From Globisporangium splendens (lineage: Eukaryota; Oomycota; Peronosporomycetes; Pythiales; Pythiaceae), in NCBI GenBank assembly GCA_006386115.1, contig VFIW01000110.1, positions 1 through 64,000 of the forward strand: 64,000 nt of DNA, given 5' to 3'. This document shows, piece by piece, positions 9,517 to 20,300 of the stretch. Numbering within the stretch: the stretch's first letter is position 1; each line of letters begins with the position of its first letter. The notes below the pieces were generated by a model. The model made no database searches, was not told the origin of the DNA, and saw only the letters and a program-made list of their open reading frames with translations. The position numbers and the translations under genes are program-made.

Positions 9517-10488
9517 ATGGCAACCCAAGCAACGAAAGAAGCCTCGCTCCACGGCATTGGTGGTGGCGCCAACGCCGACCCCGTGCTCTCCGAGACGCTC
9601 GGACCGAGTTCGTTCCACCAGTTGGACGGCAAGGGTCTGCGCATGGCGATCGTGTCGTCGCGCTGGTACGGCAAGGAGGTCGTGGAGCCGCTCGTAGCCG
9701 CGTGCAAGGACGAACTGCTCGAGAAAGGTGTCAAGGCATCCGATCTGCTGCGCATCCAGGTTGCAGGCGCGTACGAGATCCCGTTTGCCGCGGGGCGTGT
9801 GATCCAGACGTACAAGCAGCGGCCGCTGGACGCCGTCATCTGCATCGGCTGCATGGTCAAGGGTGCCACGATGGCGTACGAGTTCGTGAGCGAGGCCGTG
9901 GCGATGGCGATCATGAAGCTCAACGTCAAGACCGACACACCCGTCGTCTTTGGCATCTTGACCTGCGCCAGCGAGGACGAAGCCAAGATGTGCGCGTCCA
10001 AGACGTGCGAGTGCGGCACGGCGCAGCAGGTCACTGGCGGACGCAAGTGCAACCACGGCGTGGAATGGGCTCACTCAGCGCTCGAGATGGCGCATCTGCG
10101 CCGCTCGACGGCCCACCAGATCGCGACCAAGTGTCTCTGCAAGTGCCACTGCAAGTCGGAGGACTGCCGCTGCTCGTGCCACTGCAAGAAGTGCAAGTGC
10201 GAGACGTGCACGTGCGAGAGCGACTGCAAGTGCGCGACCTGCGGCGGCAAAAGCGCCGCCAAGCAGCAGCATGCGAGCACCACGTGCACGAGCTGCGGCC
10301 AGACTAGCAGCACTAAATGCGATTGCAGGGACTGCAACTGTGACGCGTGTACCCAGAAGCAGCAGCAACATGGGAAAGCGAGCGTCTGCGCGGGCTGCGG
10401 TCAAACGAGCGACAAGTGCTACTGCCAAGGCTGCAACTGCCACGCGTGTGCCCAGAAGCAGCAAACGTTGGGTGCCGAGTTGCCATGA
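9517..10488 (+). CDS. Lumazine-synthase-fold protein with long Cys-rich repeat tail (paralogue 3)
   Basis: 323 aa, one exon. Residues about 35-200 are a lumazine-synthase domain: LRMAIVSSRWYGKEVVEPLV, AYEIPFAAGR with YEIP at 86-89, DAVICIGCMVKGAT, TPVVFGILTC and HGVEWAHSALEMA. The catalytic His position is Ala120 (ATMAYEF) and the Arg of the QAxxR-type motif is again Cys (AKMCAS). An extra Cys-containing insert (SKTCECG) lies before the last helix. Residues 206-311 contain 29 Cys, first as dense CxC/CxxC (KCLCKCHC, DCRCSCHC, CKCETCTC), then as two tandem units of 26-27 aa at 257-283 and 291-316, each CxxCGQTSxxKCxCxxCNC followed by ACxQKQQ. It shares order and frame with paralogue 2, so the tail is not an artefact. 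Likely a metal-binding pseudoenzyme; partner and metal unknown. Confidence 0.88.
   Translation: MATQATKEASLHGIGGGANADPVLSETLGPSSFHQLDGKGLRMAIVSSRWYGKEVVEPLVAACKDELLEKGVKASDLLRIQVAGAYEIPFAAGRVIQTYKQRPLDAVICIGCMVKGATMAYEFVSEAVAMAIMKLNVKTDTPVVFGILTCASEDEAKMCASKTCECGTAQQVTGGRKCNHGVEWAHSALEMAHLRRSTAHQIATKCLCKCHCKSEDCRCSCHCKKCKCETCTCESDCKCATCGGKSAAKQQHASTTCTSCGQTSSTKCDCRDCNCDACTQKQQQHGKASVCAGCGQTSDKCYCQGCNCHACAQKQQTLGAELP
10285..10464 (+). repeat. Two tandem units of about 80-100 bp in the tail of paralogue 3
   Basis: They encode the two copies of the CxxCGQTS...KCxCxxCNCxACxQKQQ unit at residues 257-283 and 291-316, separated by a short linker (QHGKASV). Confidence 0.75.
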
Positions 10489-10898
10489 GCTGCTGGTGGA
10501 TCGTATTTGCGTTCGAGCAAGTTGGAAGTGAAGCGTTTGTGCGTGTGTGTTTGAGCGAATGAGGAAGCGCCAGGATGACTAGGAGCAGAAAGATGAACGA
10601 AAGGCGTGAGTGAGGACAAAACTCAAAAATCCATCCTCTGTTTTTGTGTCTTTTCGGTGTCAGTTAATGGCGTTTTTGCAACGGAATGAGAGATTTGGGC
10701 AGCATACTTGGCTGCTGATGGACGGATATACGAAGGGGTTGCTTGAGCTGAAATCGGACGGTACACGGTATGGTGTCATTATGTCTCTCTCAATTACGCC
10801 GTGGTGGCTTCGCTCCGTGGGGACGGTGGACCTTCCGACTGTTTCACACATAATCAAGAGCATTTCTCAGTCGAGGAACGGAAACAAGACGCTAGCTG
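10489..10898. other. Intergenic spacer between convergent genes
   Basis: It holds the 3' flanks of paralogue 3 (+) and of the coiled-coil membrane protein (-). No other feature is seen. Confidence 0.5.
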
Positions 10899-11951
10899 CT
10901 AACTTACCGTGGTGGTGCTCTTGCCGGCCTCCGACTTGGTGCTTTTGCTCCGGCGTTTGCGACGCAGCGCTTCAACGACGAGCTCCATTTTGCGCAGATC
11001 GTGTGCCCTCTGGCTGGCTTCGAGCTTCGTGCGCGCGAGTTCCTCCTACAAATATACAAACACAACACATTAGATGGCTTGATACCCCATCTAGCAGCTC
11101 CAAGTCGTGTCAGCACGCACACATACCTCCATTTCGACGAACCGCTGTCCGCGTTCGCTTTCCTGGTAGTTGTGGACGTCGGTCAGATCTTGCTCCAGCT
11201 GCTGCTTTTCGCGCTCGAGCGCACTGATTTGCGCACGGAGCGCTGCGACTTCTTGCGTTTTCTCGTTCACGAGCGCTTTATTGGTCTCCTTCATGCGCTT
11301 CACTTCGTCCACGGGTACGAAATCCTTGAGTTCCATGACGACGCGCGCTGCTGCCGCCGCGTTGATGCTCGCTTGTGCTTGCTGCTGCGCCTCCAATTCG
11401 TGGCGTTTGGATGCTTCGAGAAGTGCGTCCACGCGCGGGATCTCGCCGCGGAGCAGTGCGTGAATGCGCTCGTGGTACGACAGACGGCCAAGTGCCGACG
11501 AGGAAGTTGCGGAAAGTGCACCTTTTTCCAGATCATCGCCGAAGAGCGCGAGTGTCTTTTCTCGCTCAGTGCCTTCGCCTTCGTGCTCTTTCGCGAGCAG
11601 CAGAATGCCGACAAACACGTCGATGATGCGATCCCCCATGGCTTCGTCGACGTACTGAAGCCACGGGTGCCCCACGCGCTGGAACTGCACAAACAGCATC
11701 TTCACCAGCGCCACGAGACCCGTGCGCGTGAGGATGCGCTCGGTCGTGTTCACGACCATGGCCGCGAGCCGTGACGAGTGCTTCACGTAGCGGTACGAGT
11801 GCACGAGCCTGTCGAGCGCAAACTCGCTGAACGCGTGCAGCAGCCGCACCTCCAGGTCGCTCGTTTTCTTCGAGTCTAAGGCATCGGTCGTCTGGGACTT
11901 TTTCATGGAGACCACGTCCAAATCGTTGTGCATCATCGTCGAAGTGACCAT
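10899..11951 (-). CDS. Unrecognised protein with N-terminal membrane helix and C-terminal coiled coil
   Basis: Two exons, 11951-11127 and 11045-10899, joined by an 81-bp GT..AG intron, giving about 323 aa from the ATG at 11951. The frame is open upstream to about 12170 without any ATG. That part encodes a convincing membrane helix (IPYCLCLIVLAFVALRLI), so the true start may lie in an unseen upstream exon. After the helix come a helical region (HAFSEFALDRLVHSYRYV, TGLVALVKMLFVQF) and a long coiled coil rich in Gln, Glu and Lys (KETNKALVNEKTQEVAALR and onward). The C-terminus is strongly basic (RRKRRSKSTKSEAGKS). The last codons are GTA AGT before TAG, so a further splice cannot be excluded. 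Function unknown; an organelle-membrane tether is only a guess. Confidence 0.7.
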
Positions 11952-12051
11952 TCTGGTCCGTTTGGCGCCGCTAATGAGACGAAGAGCTACAAATGCCAGC
12001 ACAATGAGACAGAGGCAATACGGAATGTTGCGCTGTGTCAATGATGCCAAT

Positions 12052-12572
12052 GGAGTGCGGGAGACGGACGCGAGGGCGGCGAATGCGGAATGAGCGCAGG
12101 GGAAACGAAGGCGGTGGCGTGTAGCACCAGCTGCTGCTTCGTCGTGCTGCGTCGAAAATGGGACTCAAGCAAGTGACTTGGGTATTGAGTGAACCCGCAC
12201 GCAAGTAGGCAGGAATGGAAAAGGGAAAGTGTGACCTTTCGCAGGCATCAACGAGCTACATTCGTGCAACAAGATCAATTGGTAGTTCGAGATCGGATAT
12301 ATGCATATCAGAAGTGCATTTTTTCATTTCATTTCTTGTACCGTACAGAGAAGTATGACATGACAAAATCTAATCTTGATGTGTGTGAAATGATGCCGCT
12401 GAGCGTTGGCTGTTCTGTAATGTCACTAAAGCGGAGCACAGCATGAAAATCTACACTTCAATCTATCGAACGCTTTCTTTGAAATACTGACACCCTCTCT
12501 TTGCTTTTACGACCATCATTCTGATCATCTCCCCTCTTCCAAGAGTTCCAATGTGCCATTCAGACTGCGAAA
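12052..12572. other. Intergenic spacer between divergent genes
   Basis: It probably holds the promoters of the coiled-coil membrane protein (-) and the protease-like gene (+). A CCATTCAG initiator-like string lies at 12556-12563, about 10 bp before the ATG at 12573. Nothing else is seen. Confidence 0.4.
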
Positions 12573-13637
12573 ATGCTGGCTGGACGCGCCGCTCGTAGTG
12601 GCACCAGGAGCGCGCGCCATGCGGTGCTGTCGCTCACCACGACGTTCCGCCTGCCGCACGAGGGCATGAGCGATATGGAGTACCTCAGTCGGTGCGTCTT
12701 TGTGTCTTTATAGTCGTTCATTGCTGTCATTTTGATGGTCTCATAAAGTTCGTGTGTGTTCTTCTTCCTGCTGACTAGGGGCTCTGCGTTCCTCTTGACG
12801 CCGTCACAATCGGCATCGCCGCCTCCACTGCCAGTTGTCAAGGGCGGTGAACTCGTGGTGCTCACGTGTCAGCACGTGGCGTGTCCGTGGCTCTTTCCCA
12901 AGTACTTTGCCGACAAGTGGGACTGGCTGCAGCATGTGAGCGAAGAGTTTGTGCAGCACTCGCTGCAGTTGCTGGAGCTGCCAGTGCAAGTAACTTCGTC
13001 AGAACCACAAGACCACCACCAGCAGCAGCTCTTTATCCCCAGAGTGATCCAAGAGATCCCGCTGCAGCGCCACGTGCGGCTGCATCCGACTCGCGACATG
13101 GCGATGCTCTCGCTGGACGACGCCGTCGCGGATACCGACTGGGACCAGTTCGCGTTAGACTGGAATCTGGAGTTGCTGAGCTTGCAACCGGCGGCTTCGA
13201 AACCAGGCGACGTCGTGCTGTTCACGGGCCACAAGCAGATCCCAAACGACGTGCTGGCAACAAATGAAATTGGTCAGTACCCGAAAGAAGTCGTGGGTCA
13301 ATTTGTGGGCCAGAGCCAACAGGGTCAAGCGTTTGCGTGGAGTGACGAGATCCTGGAAGAAGGCATGTGCGGTGGCGCCGTCGTGAATGCGGATGGCGAC
13401 TGCGTGGGGCTGATTGAAGGCATCGTACCTCCGTTTGTGGCCGTCGATACCTCGGGATTATCCACAGAAGAACAGGAAGCAGTGCGCGCGGCAGAAGAGA
13501 TGCGCAAGGCGCTTGAGAACCACGTCGCGTTCATTCCGTCGGCGGAAATCGAAGCGTTCGTGGCCACCAAGGGTGATTTCTTGCCGACGGGCACGATGCT
13601 CGGCTTGGATGACGACAATGAAGATGATCTGTGGTAA
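12573..13637 (+). CDS. HtrA/chymotrypsin-fold protein with Cys at the nucleophile position
   Basis: Exons 12573-12691 and 12779-13637, 325 aa. The first 40 residues (MLAGRAARSGTRSARHAVLS and on) are basic and Ser-rich, like a mitochondrial presequence. The body follows the trypsin-like peptidase layout: LVVLTCQHVA with His72, TRDMAMLSL with Asp146, and GMCGGAVVNADGDCVGL with Cys237 where HtrA proteases have Ser in GNSGGP. The triad is therefore His-Asp-Cys, as seen in some cysteine-nucleophile members of the PA clan. There is no PDZ domain after the protease; the C-tail is acidic (DDDNEDDLW). It could be a real cysteine protease or a non-catalytic relative. Assignment to the PA fold is good, activity uncertain. 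Confidence 0.8.
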
Positions 13638-13869
13638 CCAAGCAAGGGAGAAAAAAGTCGCCAGATGTAGAGAAATCGACAAATGAAAGAGCTGATGATT
13701 GCAAAATGGGGTGTCTTCTTGTTTGTTTGACAACAACATGCACCTCCATCGCGCGTGGGATTTGGTCAAACACAGACTACCGCCGTCGGCAGCCTGAAGA
13801 AGACCCGCTCGTCGTTGAGTGTGGTATACGTGTGAGGAGAGCTGCTTTCCATTGCCGTAGCTCACTTTC

Positions 13870-14046
13870 TTACTCGAGAGTGTCGCCGCAGTCTGTCGTT
13901 TCCATGCACCCTTTGCACGTCAAGCCGCACTTGACACATTGAATGGGTGCAAACGGGATTGCGTCATCTAGGCTGCATGACGAGCAGTGGACGACAATGG
14001 TAAAAAAACGACTGGCACGCAAAACGGCGGAAACGTCCGAAACGAC
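13870..14046 (-). other. Possible coding fragment with a Cys4/Cys-rich zinc-binding pattern
   Basis: Read on the minus strand from about 14046 to the TAA at 13870, the frame gives VVHCSSCSLDDAIPFAPIQC, then CVKCGLTCKGC and an acidic end CGDTLE. The spacing C-x2-C-x13-C-x2-C-x3-C-x2-C looks like a zinc-binding module. There is no ATG in frame; a TGA lies at about 14050-14052, and an AG acceptor follows it. It could be the last exon of a small gene whose start is hidden in the repeat-rich tract before the dynein gene, or a remnant. Confidence 0.35.
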
Positions 14047-14064
14047 TTTTCAGACACAAAGAAA

Positions 14065-14087
14065 CGGAAGATCTTTCGGAAGATCTT
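14065..14087 (+). repeat. Direct repeat CGGAAGATCTT in a GAAACG-rich tract
   Basis: Two 11-bp copies lie at 14065-14075 and 14077-14087. They sit in a 100-bp stretch with repeated GAAAC(G) words upstream of the dynein gene. AAGATCTT is itself palindromic. Function unknown. Confidence 0.5.
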
Positions 14088-14387
14088 GAGACGAAACTAC
14101 AGAAACGTCTTATTCAGAAAACGCAGAAACCGAAGATCTCCTGGATCGCATTGTGGACACCCGCGTCCAGTCGCCTAAAGAAGATCCCTCCCCCTTGGGA
14201 AGCGTCGCTTCGCGCCCCGCCCCCCTCTTGGCGCGCTGCTTCCTCCAAGTCAAACAGCACAAGCAGCACAAGATCCACTGCCCACCGCAAGCGCTGCTGA
14301 GGCTTCCCCCTCCAGCGACGTGTTTAGCTGGTTGGTGGTGGGAGACGCGCCGTTCGTGCGCTCATGACCAACAACAATCACACCTAG

Positions 14388-17300
14388 GGCGTGGTGCCCG
14401 AGACGCCTGGGTCGCTGCAACCGCCGCCGACGCAATCCCAGCAGGCACCGCCCAAGGACGATGCACGCGTGGAATTCATCCGGCGCCACGTCATGCGCAC
14501 GTTTCCGGCCGTGAAGCTCGAGTTCCTCAGCAAGAAATTCGCGTCCGAGAACGTCGCGACGATGCTGTTTGAGTTTTTGCATCTCCCCGACGCGCGGCTG
14601 CTGTTGTTCTCGGACCACGGCAACGGAACGCGCTCGAGTCGCCTTCACTGTTGCTCCACGAGATCCTGATCCCGCTGATCGGGAACCCGCGCAACCAGCG
14701 GCAGTGGCTCGAGATCGTCACGACGTCAGTGATCAACAACGTCCACGGCTTCTTCTCGAGTCTGCAGATCACCGTGGGGCAAACACGAGGCGCAACGTGT
14801 CTGCCATTGCCATGGGACCAGATCCTCTCCGAGAGCGCCGCGAGCGGATCCTCGTCAACGAAAGCGCCGTTGTCGCCTCACTCTGCTTCCGCTATGCCAA
14901 ATGGAGCTATGGCGTCACCAGGTATGGCGAGCCTTGGACTCGTCAAGTACCAGGTGCACAGCCTTGAAGGCTGCCTCATCACGTGGACCAAGCAGATCAA
15001 GGACATTTTGAAGCAAGACCCCGAGTCGATGCTCAACAGCAACAGCAACGGCAAGCGATCCGGATCAATCACATCTTTAGGCTCAGGTCCTGGCTCCTCA
15101 GCGCACGTGGGACCCATGGAGGAGCTCCAGTTTTGGACCGCCAAGACCACGAACCTCAACTCGATCTTCGCGCAATTGCAATCCGATAGTGTGCGCAAGG
15201 TGCTGCAATACCTCGACGCGTCTAAGAGCACGTACAACATGCCGTTTGCGAAGTTGTGCAAGGAGATCTTTCTCGCGCGCGCCGAGGCCAACGACAACTC
15301 GCATTTCTTACAACCGCTCGCGAAATGGTTCGATCGCCTTAGTCACAGCGACAGCACGAGTTTCCCCGAGATCCGTGACCTGTTCCGTCCGATTTTCCAC
15401 TCGATCCTGCTCGTGTGGAAGTGCAGCCGCTTTTACAACACGCCCACGCGCTTAGTCGTGCTCATCCGGCAGATTTGCAACGAGATCATCCACAAGGCCA
15501 TGGGATACCTGAACGGCAAGAAACTCTTTGAGCTCATCGACCAGGACGAGCTCGAGCAGGCGGACGCGATGCTGCTCGTGTCGCTGCAGGTGTGCGCGCA
15601 TTTCAAGAGCGTGTACTTTGACTACAAGGCGCGGTCGACGATCGAGGTACCGGGGAATCCGTGGCGCATCCAGAACAATGCGCTCTTTGTGCGTCTTGAC
15701 GCGTTCCTCGAGCGGTGCCACGACGTGCTCGAGCTCACGCAGACGATCTACCAGTTCCAGAAGCTCGCAGTCATGGAGATCGGCGGCACCAAGGGCAAGA
15801 CACTCACTACGAGCGTGCACCAGATCTACGCCGATTTCCAGGACACGCTGCTCCAGATGAAGAGCGTGCATTATGACCTCATGGATCTAGACGCCAAGCA
15901 CTTTGAAGACGATTTCTATGCATTCCGCTCCAAGAACAAAGAGTTAGAACGGCGGCTCGCGTCCGTGATCAATCAGGCATTTGACGACGCCAAGACCATC
16001 ACAGGGCGGTTCAAGTGTCTCGACTGCTTTGAAGATCTCCTCGATCGTGCGATCATCAAGAACGAGCTCGAGCGCAAGAACATGACGCTGATCACGTCAT
16101 ACGCGAACGACCTGCACGTCGTGCAGCAAATCTTTATCGAGAACCGCGAGCACCCGCCGATTCCATCCAACTTGCCGCCGTTTGCTGGCGCCGTGACGTG
16201 GTGCCGCGGCTTCGCGGAGCGGATCCGGTTTCCGATGGAGAAGCTCCAACAGATCTTGCCGCGGATCGTGCTCGAGCGCGAAGACGCCAAGGAAGCCATG
16301 AAGATGTACGCGAATGTCATGCGTTGCTCCAGGAATACGAGGTGCAAATGGTCAAGCAGTGGGGAGTCTCAATCGAGACATCGTCGAAAGCCAAGCTTAA
16401 GCTTCCGTTGATTCGGCGCGAACTTGCTGCACCTTTGCTACAGGCGGCAGTGGTTCCAGGACTTACTGATTCCGCTGGCAGCTCCACCACGAGTGACCAG
16501 CAACCGCCAGGCACGCCGTCAACGTCATCCAGCGCGAATGGCTTGCTGGTCGTGGACTCTGACCCAGCGCTCGTGCAATTGCTTCGCGAAGTCAAGTGCT
16601 TTCAGCTCCTGGGACTCGAGATCCCAGAAGACGCACTTGCAATCTACAAGAAAGCCGAGGTCTTCCGTCGCCAGACGGGGAACCTCGAGCTCATTGTCGA
16701 CATGTACAATTCAGTCCACTCGAACCTGCTGCCCGTGGAGCGGTCGCTCGTGAAGACGTACGTGGATTTCGTGAGCGGAATGGTCGAAGACGGACTCACA
16801 CGCGTCGTGCTGCAATCGTTGACACATTTGCGCGACCAGTTGGACCCGAAGCGCATCGAGAGTGACGATCTGTCGGCGCTGCTCGAGGTCGAATTGGATC
16901 TGTACGGCAAAGACGTCGTGTATTTTCCGACGATCGGCTCGACGAGCGCGAAAACGGGGCTCCGCGACCTCATCCTGCGCCGCGTCGAAGCGATTCTCGC
17001 GTGCGCGACCGTGTTCAAGCGTCTTGACACATCAGAGGGCTCGTACCTGAAGGAAATGCGCGAAAACGTGCACGCACAGCAGCTCATCGCCGATATCTCG
17101 GGCTTTCTGGACGACAACGAGCGCGCGTGTGCTGCGTTCCGCATTGAAATGACCAAGTACGAGTACCTGTGGACCACGGAGCTGCCGCCGATGTTCCTCG
17201 AGTTCCTCGCGACCGCGTGGCGGCCGTATCCGTATCCACTCGACGAGCTCCCGACTGGACCAGGAGGCAGTAATGGTGGACGCATCGTGCACGCCGACCA

Positions 17301-20300
17301 TCTCTAGATCGTGGCGTCAACGGCTTCAGTCCCAACCGCTAACGTTTCCTCCTCTGCAGTGCCACTGACGCCAGCTGCTGCCAAGAAATCCCTGGTGCTC
17401 AGCAGCGGAGGAGCGACGACGCCGATGCCCCCGCCGCCCATGCCTGCGCAGCTGCTCGATCTCTCCAAGTTCGAGGAACGGATCCAGTTTTTCCTGAGTC
17501 TGCAGAACGAGATATCCGAGGCCAAGCACGTGCGCGATGTCGGCTTTGTGCACATCAACTCACTGCCGATCAAGCAGGTGCTCTCGACGTGGGTGACCAA
17601 GTGGATCTACATGTTCACGCAGCACCTCCACGACCGCGTCGTGAACCAGCTCACGTGGATAGACACGTTCATGCAGCGTGTGAACTTTGGTTTCGATCCG
17701 GAGATCGACGCCCACGGTGCCATTGAGCATGACAAGAACGCGCTCATGCACTGCATGCATTACATCCGCGACGTGCGGCGGCTGATGCGCGAAGACCTGC
17801 TGATCAACTTTGCGCCACTCAAGGAAATCGTCACCGTGCTCAAGCAGAACGGCATCGCGCTCGACATGTCGTACATCGGCAAGGACCCCGTGCCTGTGTT
17901 CCTCGACCAGGCACCGTTGCGCTGGGAAAACATGGTCAACAAGACGTTCAAGAAGAAAGAGGCGATCCAGCCACTGCAGAACCAAATGGTCGAGTCCATT
18001 CGCGTCGAGATTGCCGAGTTTCATCGCCGGCTCGCAATCTTGAAGGACGAGTTTCTGATAACAGCGCCGTTCCATGCGCCAGTGCAGCCACACGTCATCG
18101 GCGAGGTCTACGAGAGTCTAGACGCGTACCATGACAAGTTGGCGCCGAGCAAATACGATGTTCTGTCGTCGTTGCGGTCGCAGTTCGTGATGCTCAAACA
18201 GGTCTGGGACCTCGTCGCGTTGCTGCACGCTGTGTTCACGATGAAATGGCAGCCGCTGCTCTGGCACGACGTCAACACAGATGAACTGATGGACGAGATC
18301 GACGAAGTGGAGCGACAGCGGCACGCGCTGTTCCCGTCGACGGCGTGCGTGAAACTCAAGGACTGGCCGATCTACAAGTACTTGGAGCAGAAGCTGCACG
18401 AGATGACGGTCATCTTGCCGCTGATCAAGAGTTTGTGCTCGCCTGTGATGCGTGATCGCCACTGGAAGAGCCTGATGGTTCTCACACGCAAGCACTTCGA
18501 TTTGAACTTGAGTCAGAATAGCGGTAGCATCAACGGTGGCACCAGTGGCAACAACAGCATGCTCCGGTTCGAAGAAGTGCTCAAGCTCGAGCTTTTCCGT
18601 CATGTGAACGAGCTAGTGGAGATGGCGAGCCGCGAGTTCAAGATCGAGCAACAGCTGCTCGCGATTGAGAGCACGTGGAAGACGCTGGAGCTCGAATTCA
18701 TGGCATACAAGACAGCGAGCAGTCCAGCCACTGCTGCTTCTTCGTCTGCTTCATCCAGTAGCAAGCTTCCAGCACCGAAGCGAGAGCTGCAGCGGATCGC
18801 GTCCTCTGGTCTCGACAATATCCACACCAGATCTACCGATTCCATTGGTGCACAGAGCACCAGCAGTCATAGCGACGACGATGTTTCTGAACGCAGCTCT
18901 GGAGCTGTAACATTCGACGGCGACGTGATGATTCTCAAGCCACCAAACGCGATCATCGAGCGCCTTGAAGAGCATCAGCTACAGCTACAAACAATGGCCG
19001 GGATGGGCAAATTCGTCACGTACTTCAAAGACAAGGTGTTCAACTGGCAATTGCAACTGAGCAACGTGGACATCGTGATGAAGCTCGTGGATCCGCATTT
19101 CCTCGTGCCACTGAACGATCTGCTCACCTCGGGATACATCCCAGACCTCTTTGGCGCCGAAGAGCTCGATGCGATGATCGCGTCGCTGCGTGAAGATGCC
19201 AAGGCGCGTGGCATCCCGGACACGAAGGAGCAGCTCCACGAGTTCTTCTTTGACCGCGTGCGCTCGAACGTACATCTGATCCTCGCGTTTTCTCCCGTCG
19301 GATACGATCTCCGCGTACGGTGCCGTAATTTCCCGTCGCTCGTGAACTGCTGCACGATCGACTGGTTCCACGCGTGGCCGAAAGAAGCGCTCGTGGATGT
19401 GTCATTCCAATTCCTCAAGGACCTCGAGCTCGGGACGCAGGCAATCCAGGAGAACGTGTGGCACCATATGGCCGAGATGCATGCGTCCGTGACGGCGGCA
19501 AGCACGCTCTATGCGAAGAGCTACTGTCGCTTCAACTACGTGACACCGACGTCGTTCCTGGAGCTGATTCGGTTCTACCGCATGCTGCTGTCCTCGAAGC
19601 GCAGCGCGCAGTGGACCAAGATCAAGCGCTTGGAGGTGGGTCTGGCGATGCTCAAGAAGATCGCAATGGACGTCGCTGGACTGCAGGACGAGCTGAAGAA
19701 GACGATGAAGAAAGTCGACGAGCGCAAGAAAGCCACGGACGCGCTGCTCGAGCAAATGGGCAAACAGCGGGGCGACGCTGAGGTAAAACAGCGCCGCGCC
19801 GACGAAGAGCGCACCAAGGCCGCAAAGGCCGCCGAGATCGCCACAAACATCGAAGCGCAGTCAGCGATAGAGCTCGCGATCGCGAAACCCGCGCTCGATG
19901 CCGCGCAACAGGCTGTAAACTGTCTCAACAAGGCGTCGCTCACGGAGCTCAAGTCCATGGGCAAGCCGCCACCGGGAGTCGACAAAGTCACGGCCGCCGT
20001 GCTCATGCTCGTGAAGAACGAGACCAAGAACTTCAGTTGGGACAACGCCAAGAAGATGATAGCCAAGGTCGACGTCTTCAAGCAACAGCTCGAGCAATTC
20101 GACAAGGAAAACATCTCGTCCGAGATCGTCGCGCGCGTCGACCCGTTGATCTCCGAGGATCCGAACTTCAACTTTGAGAAAATGAAAAGCAAATCCGTGA
20201 CTGCGGCCAATCTCTGCATCTGGGTCGTCAACATCATCGCATTCCACCACGTATACGTGCGCGTCAAGCCGCTCATGGACACGCTCGAGGATGCGCGGAA

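Noticed and set aside
9330..10307. Open frame of about 325 codons in another frame across paralogue 3
   Set aside because: It is a shadow of the GC-rich lumazine-synthase gene. It lacks any domain and is Arg-rich, as expected from a wrong frame.
17305..17307. TAG as a nonsense mutation in the dynein gene
   Set aside because: A phase-keeping 90-bp intron with good donor, branch-like and acceptor sites contains it.
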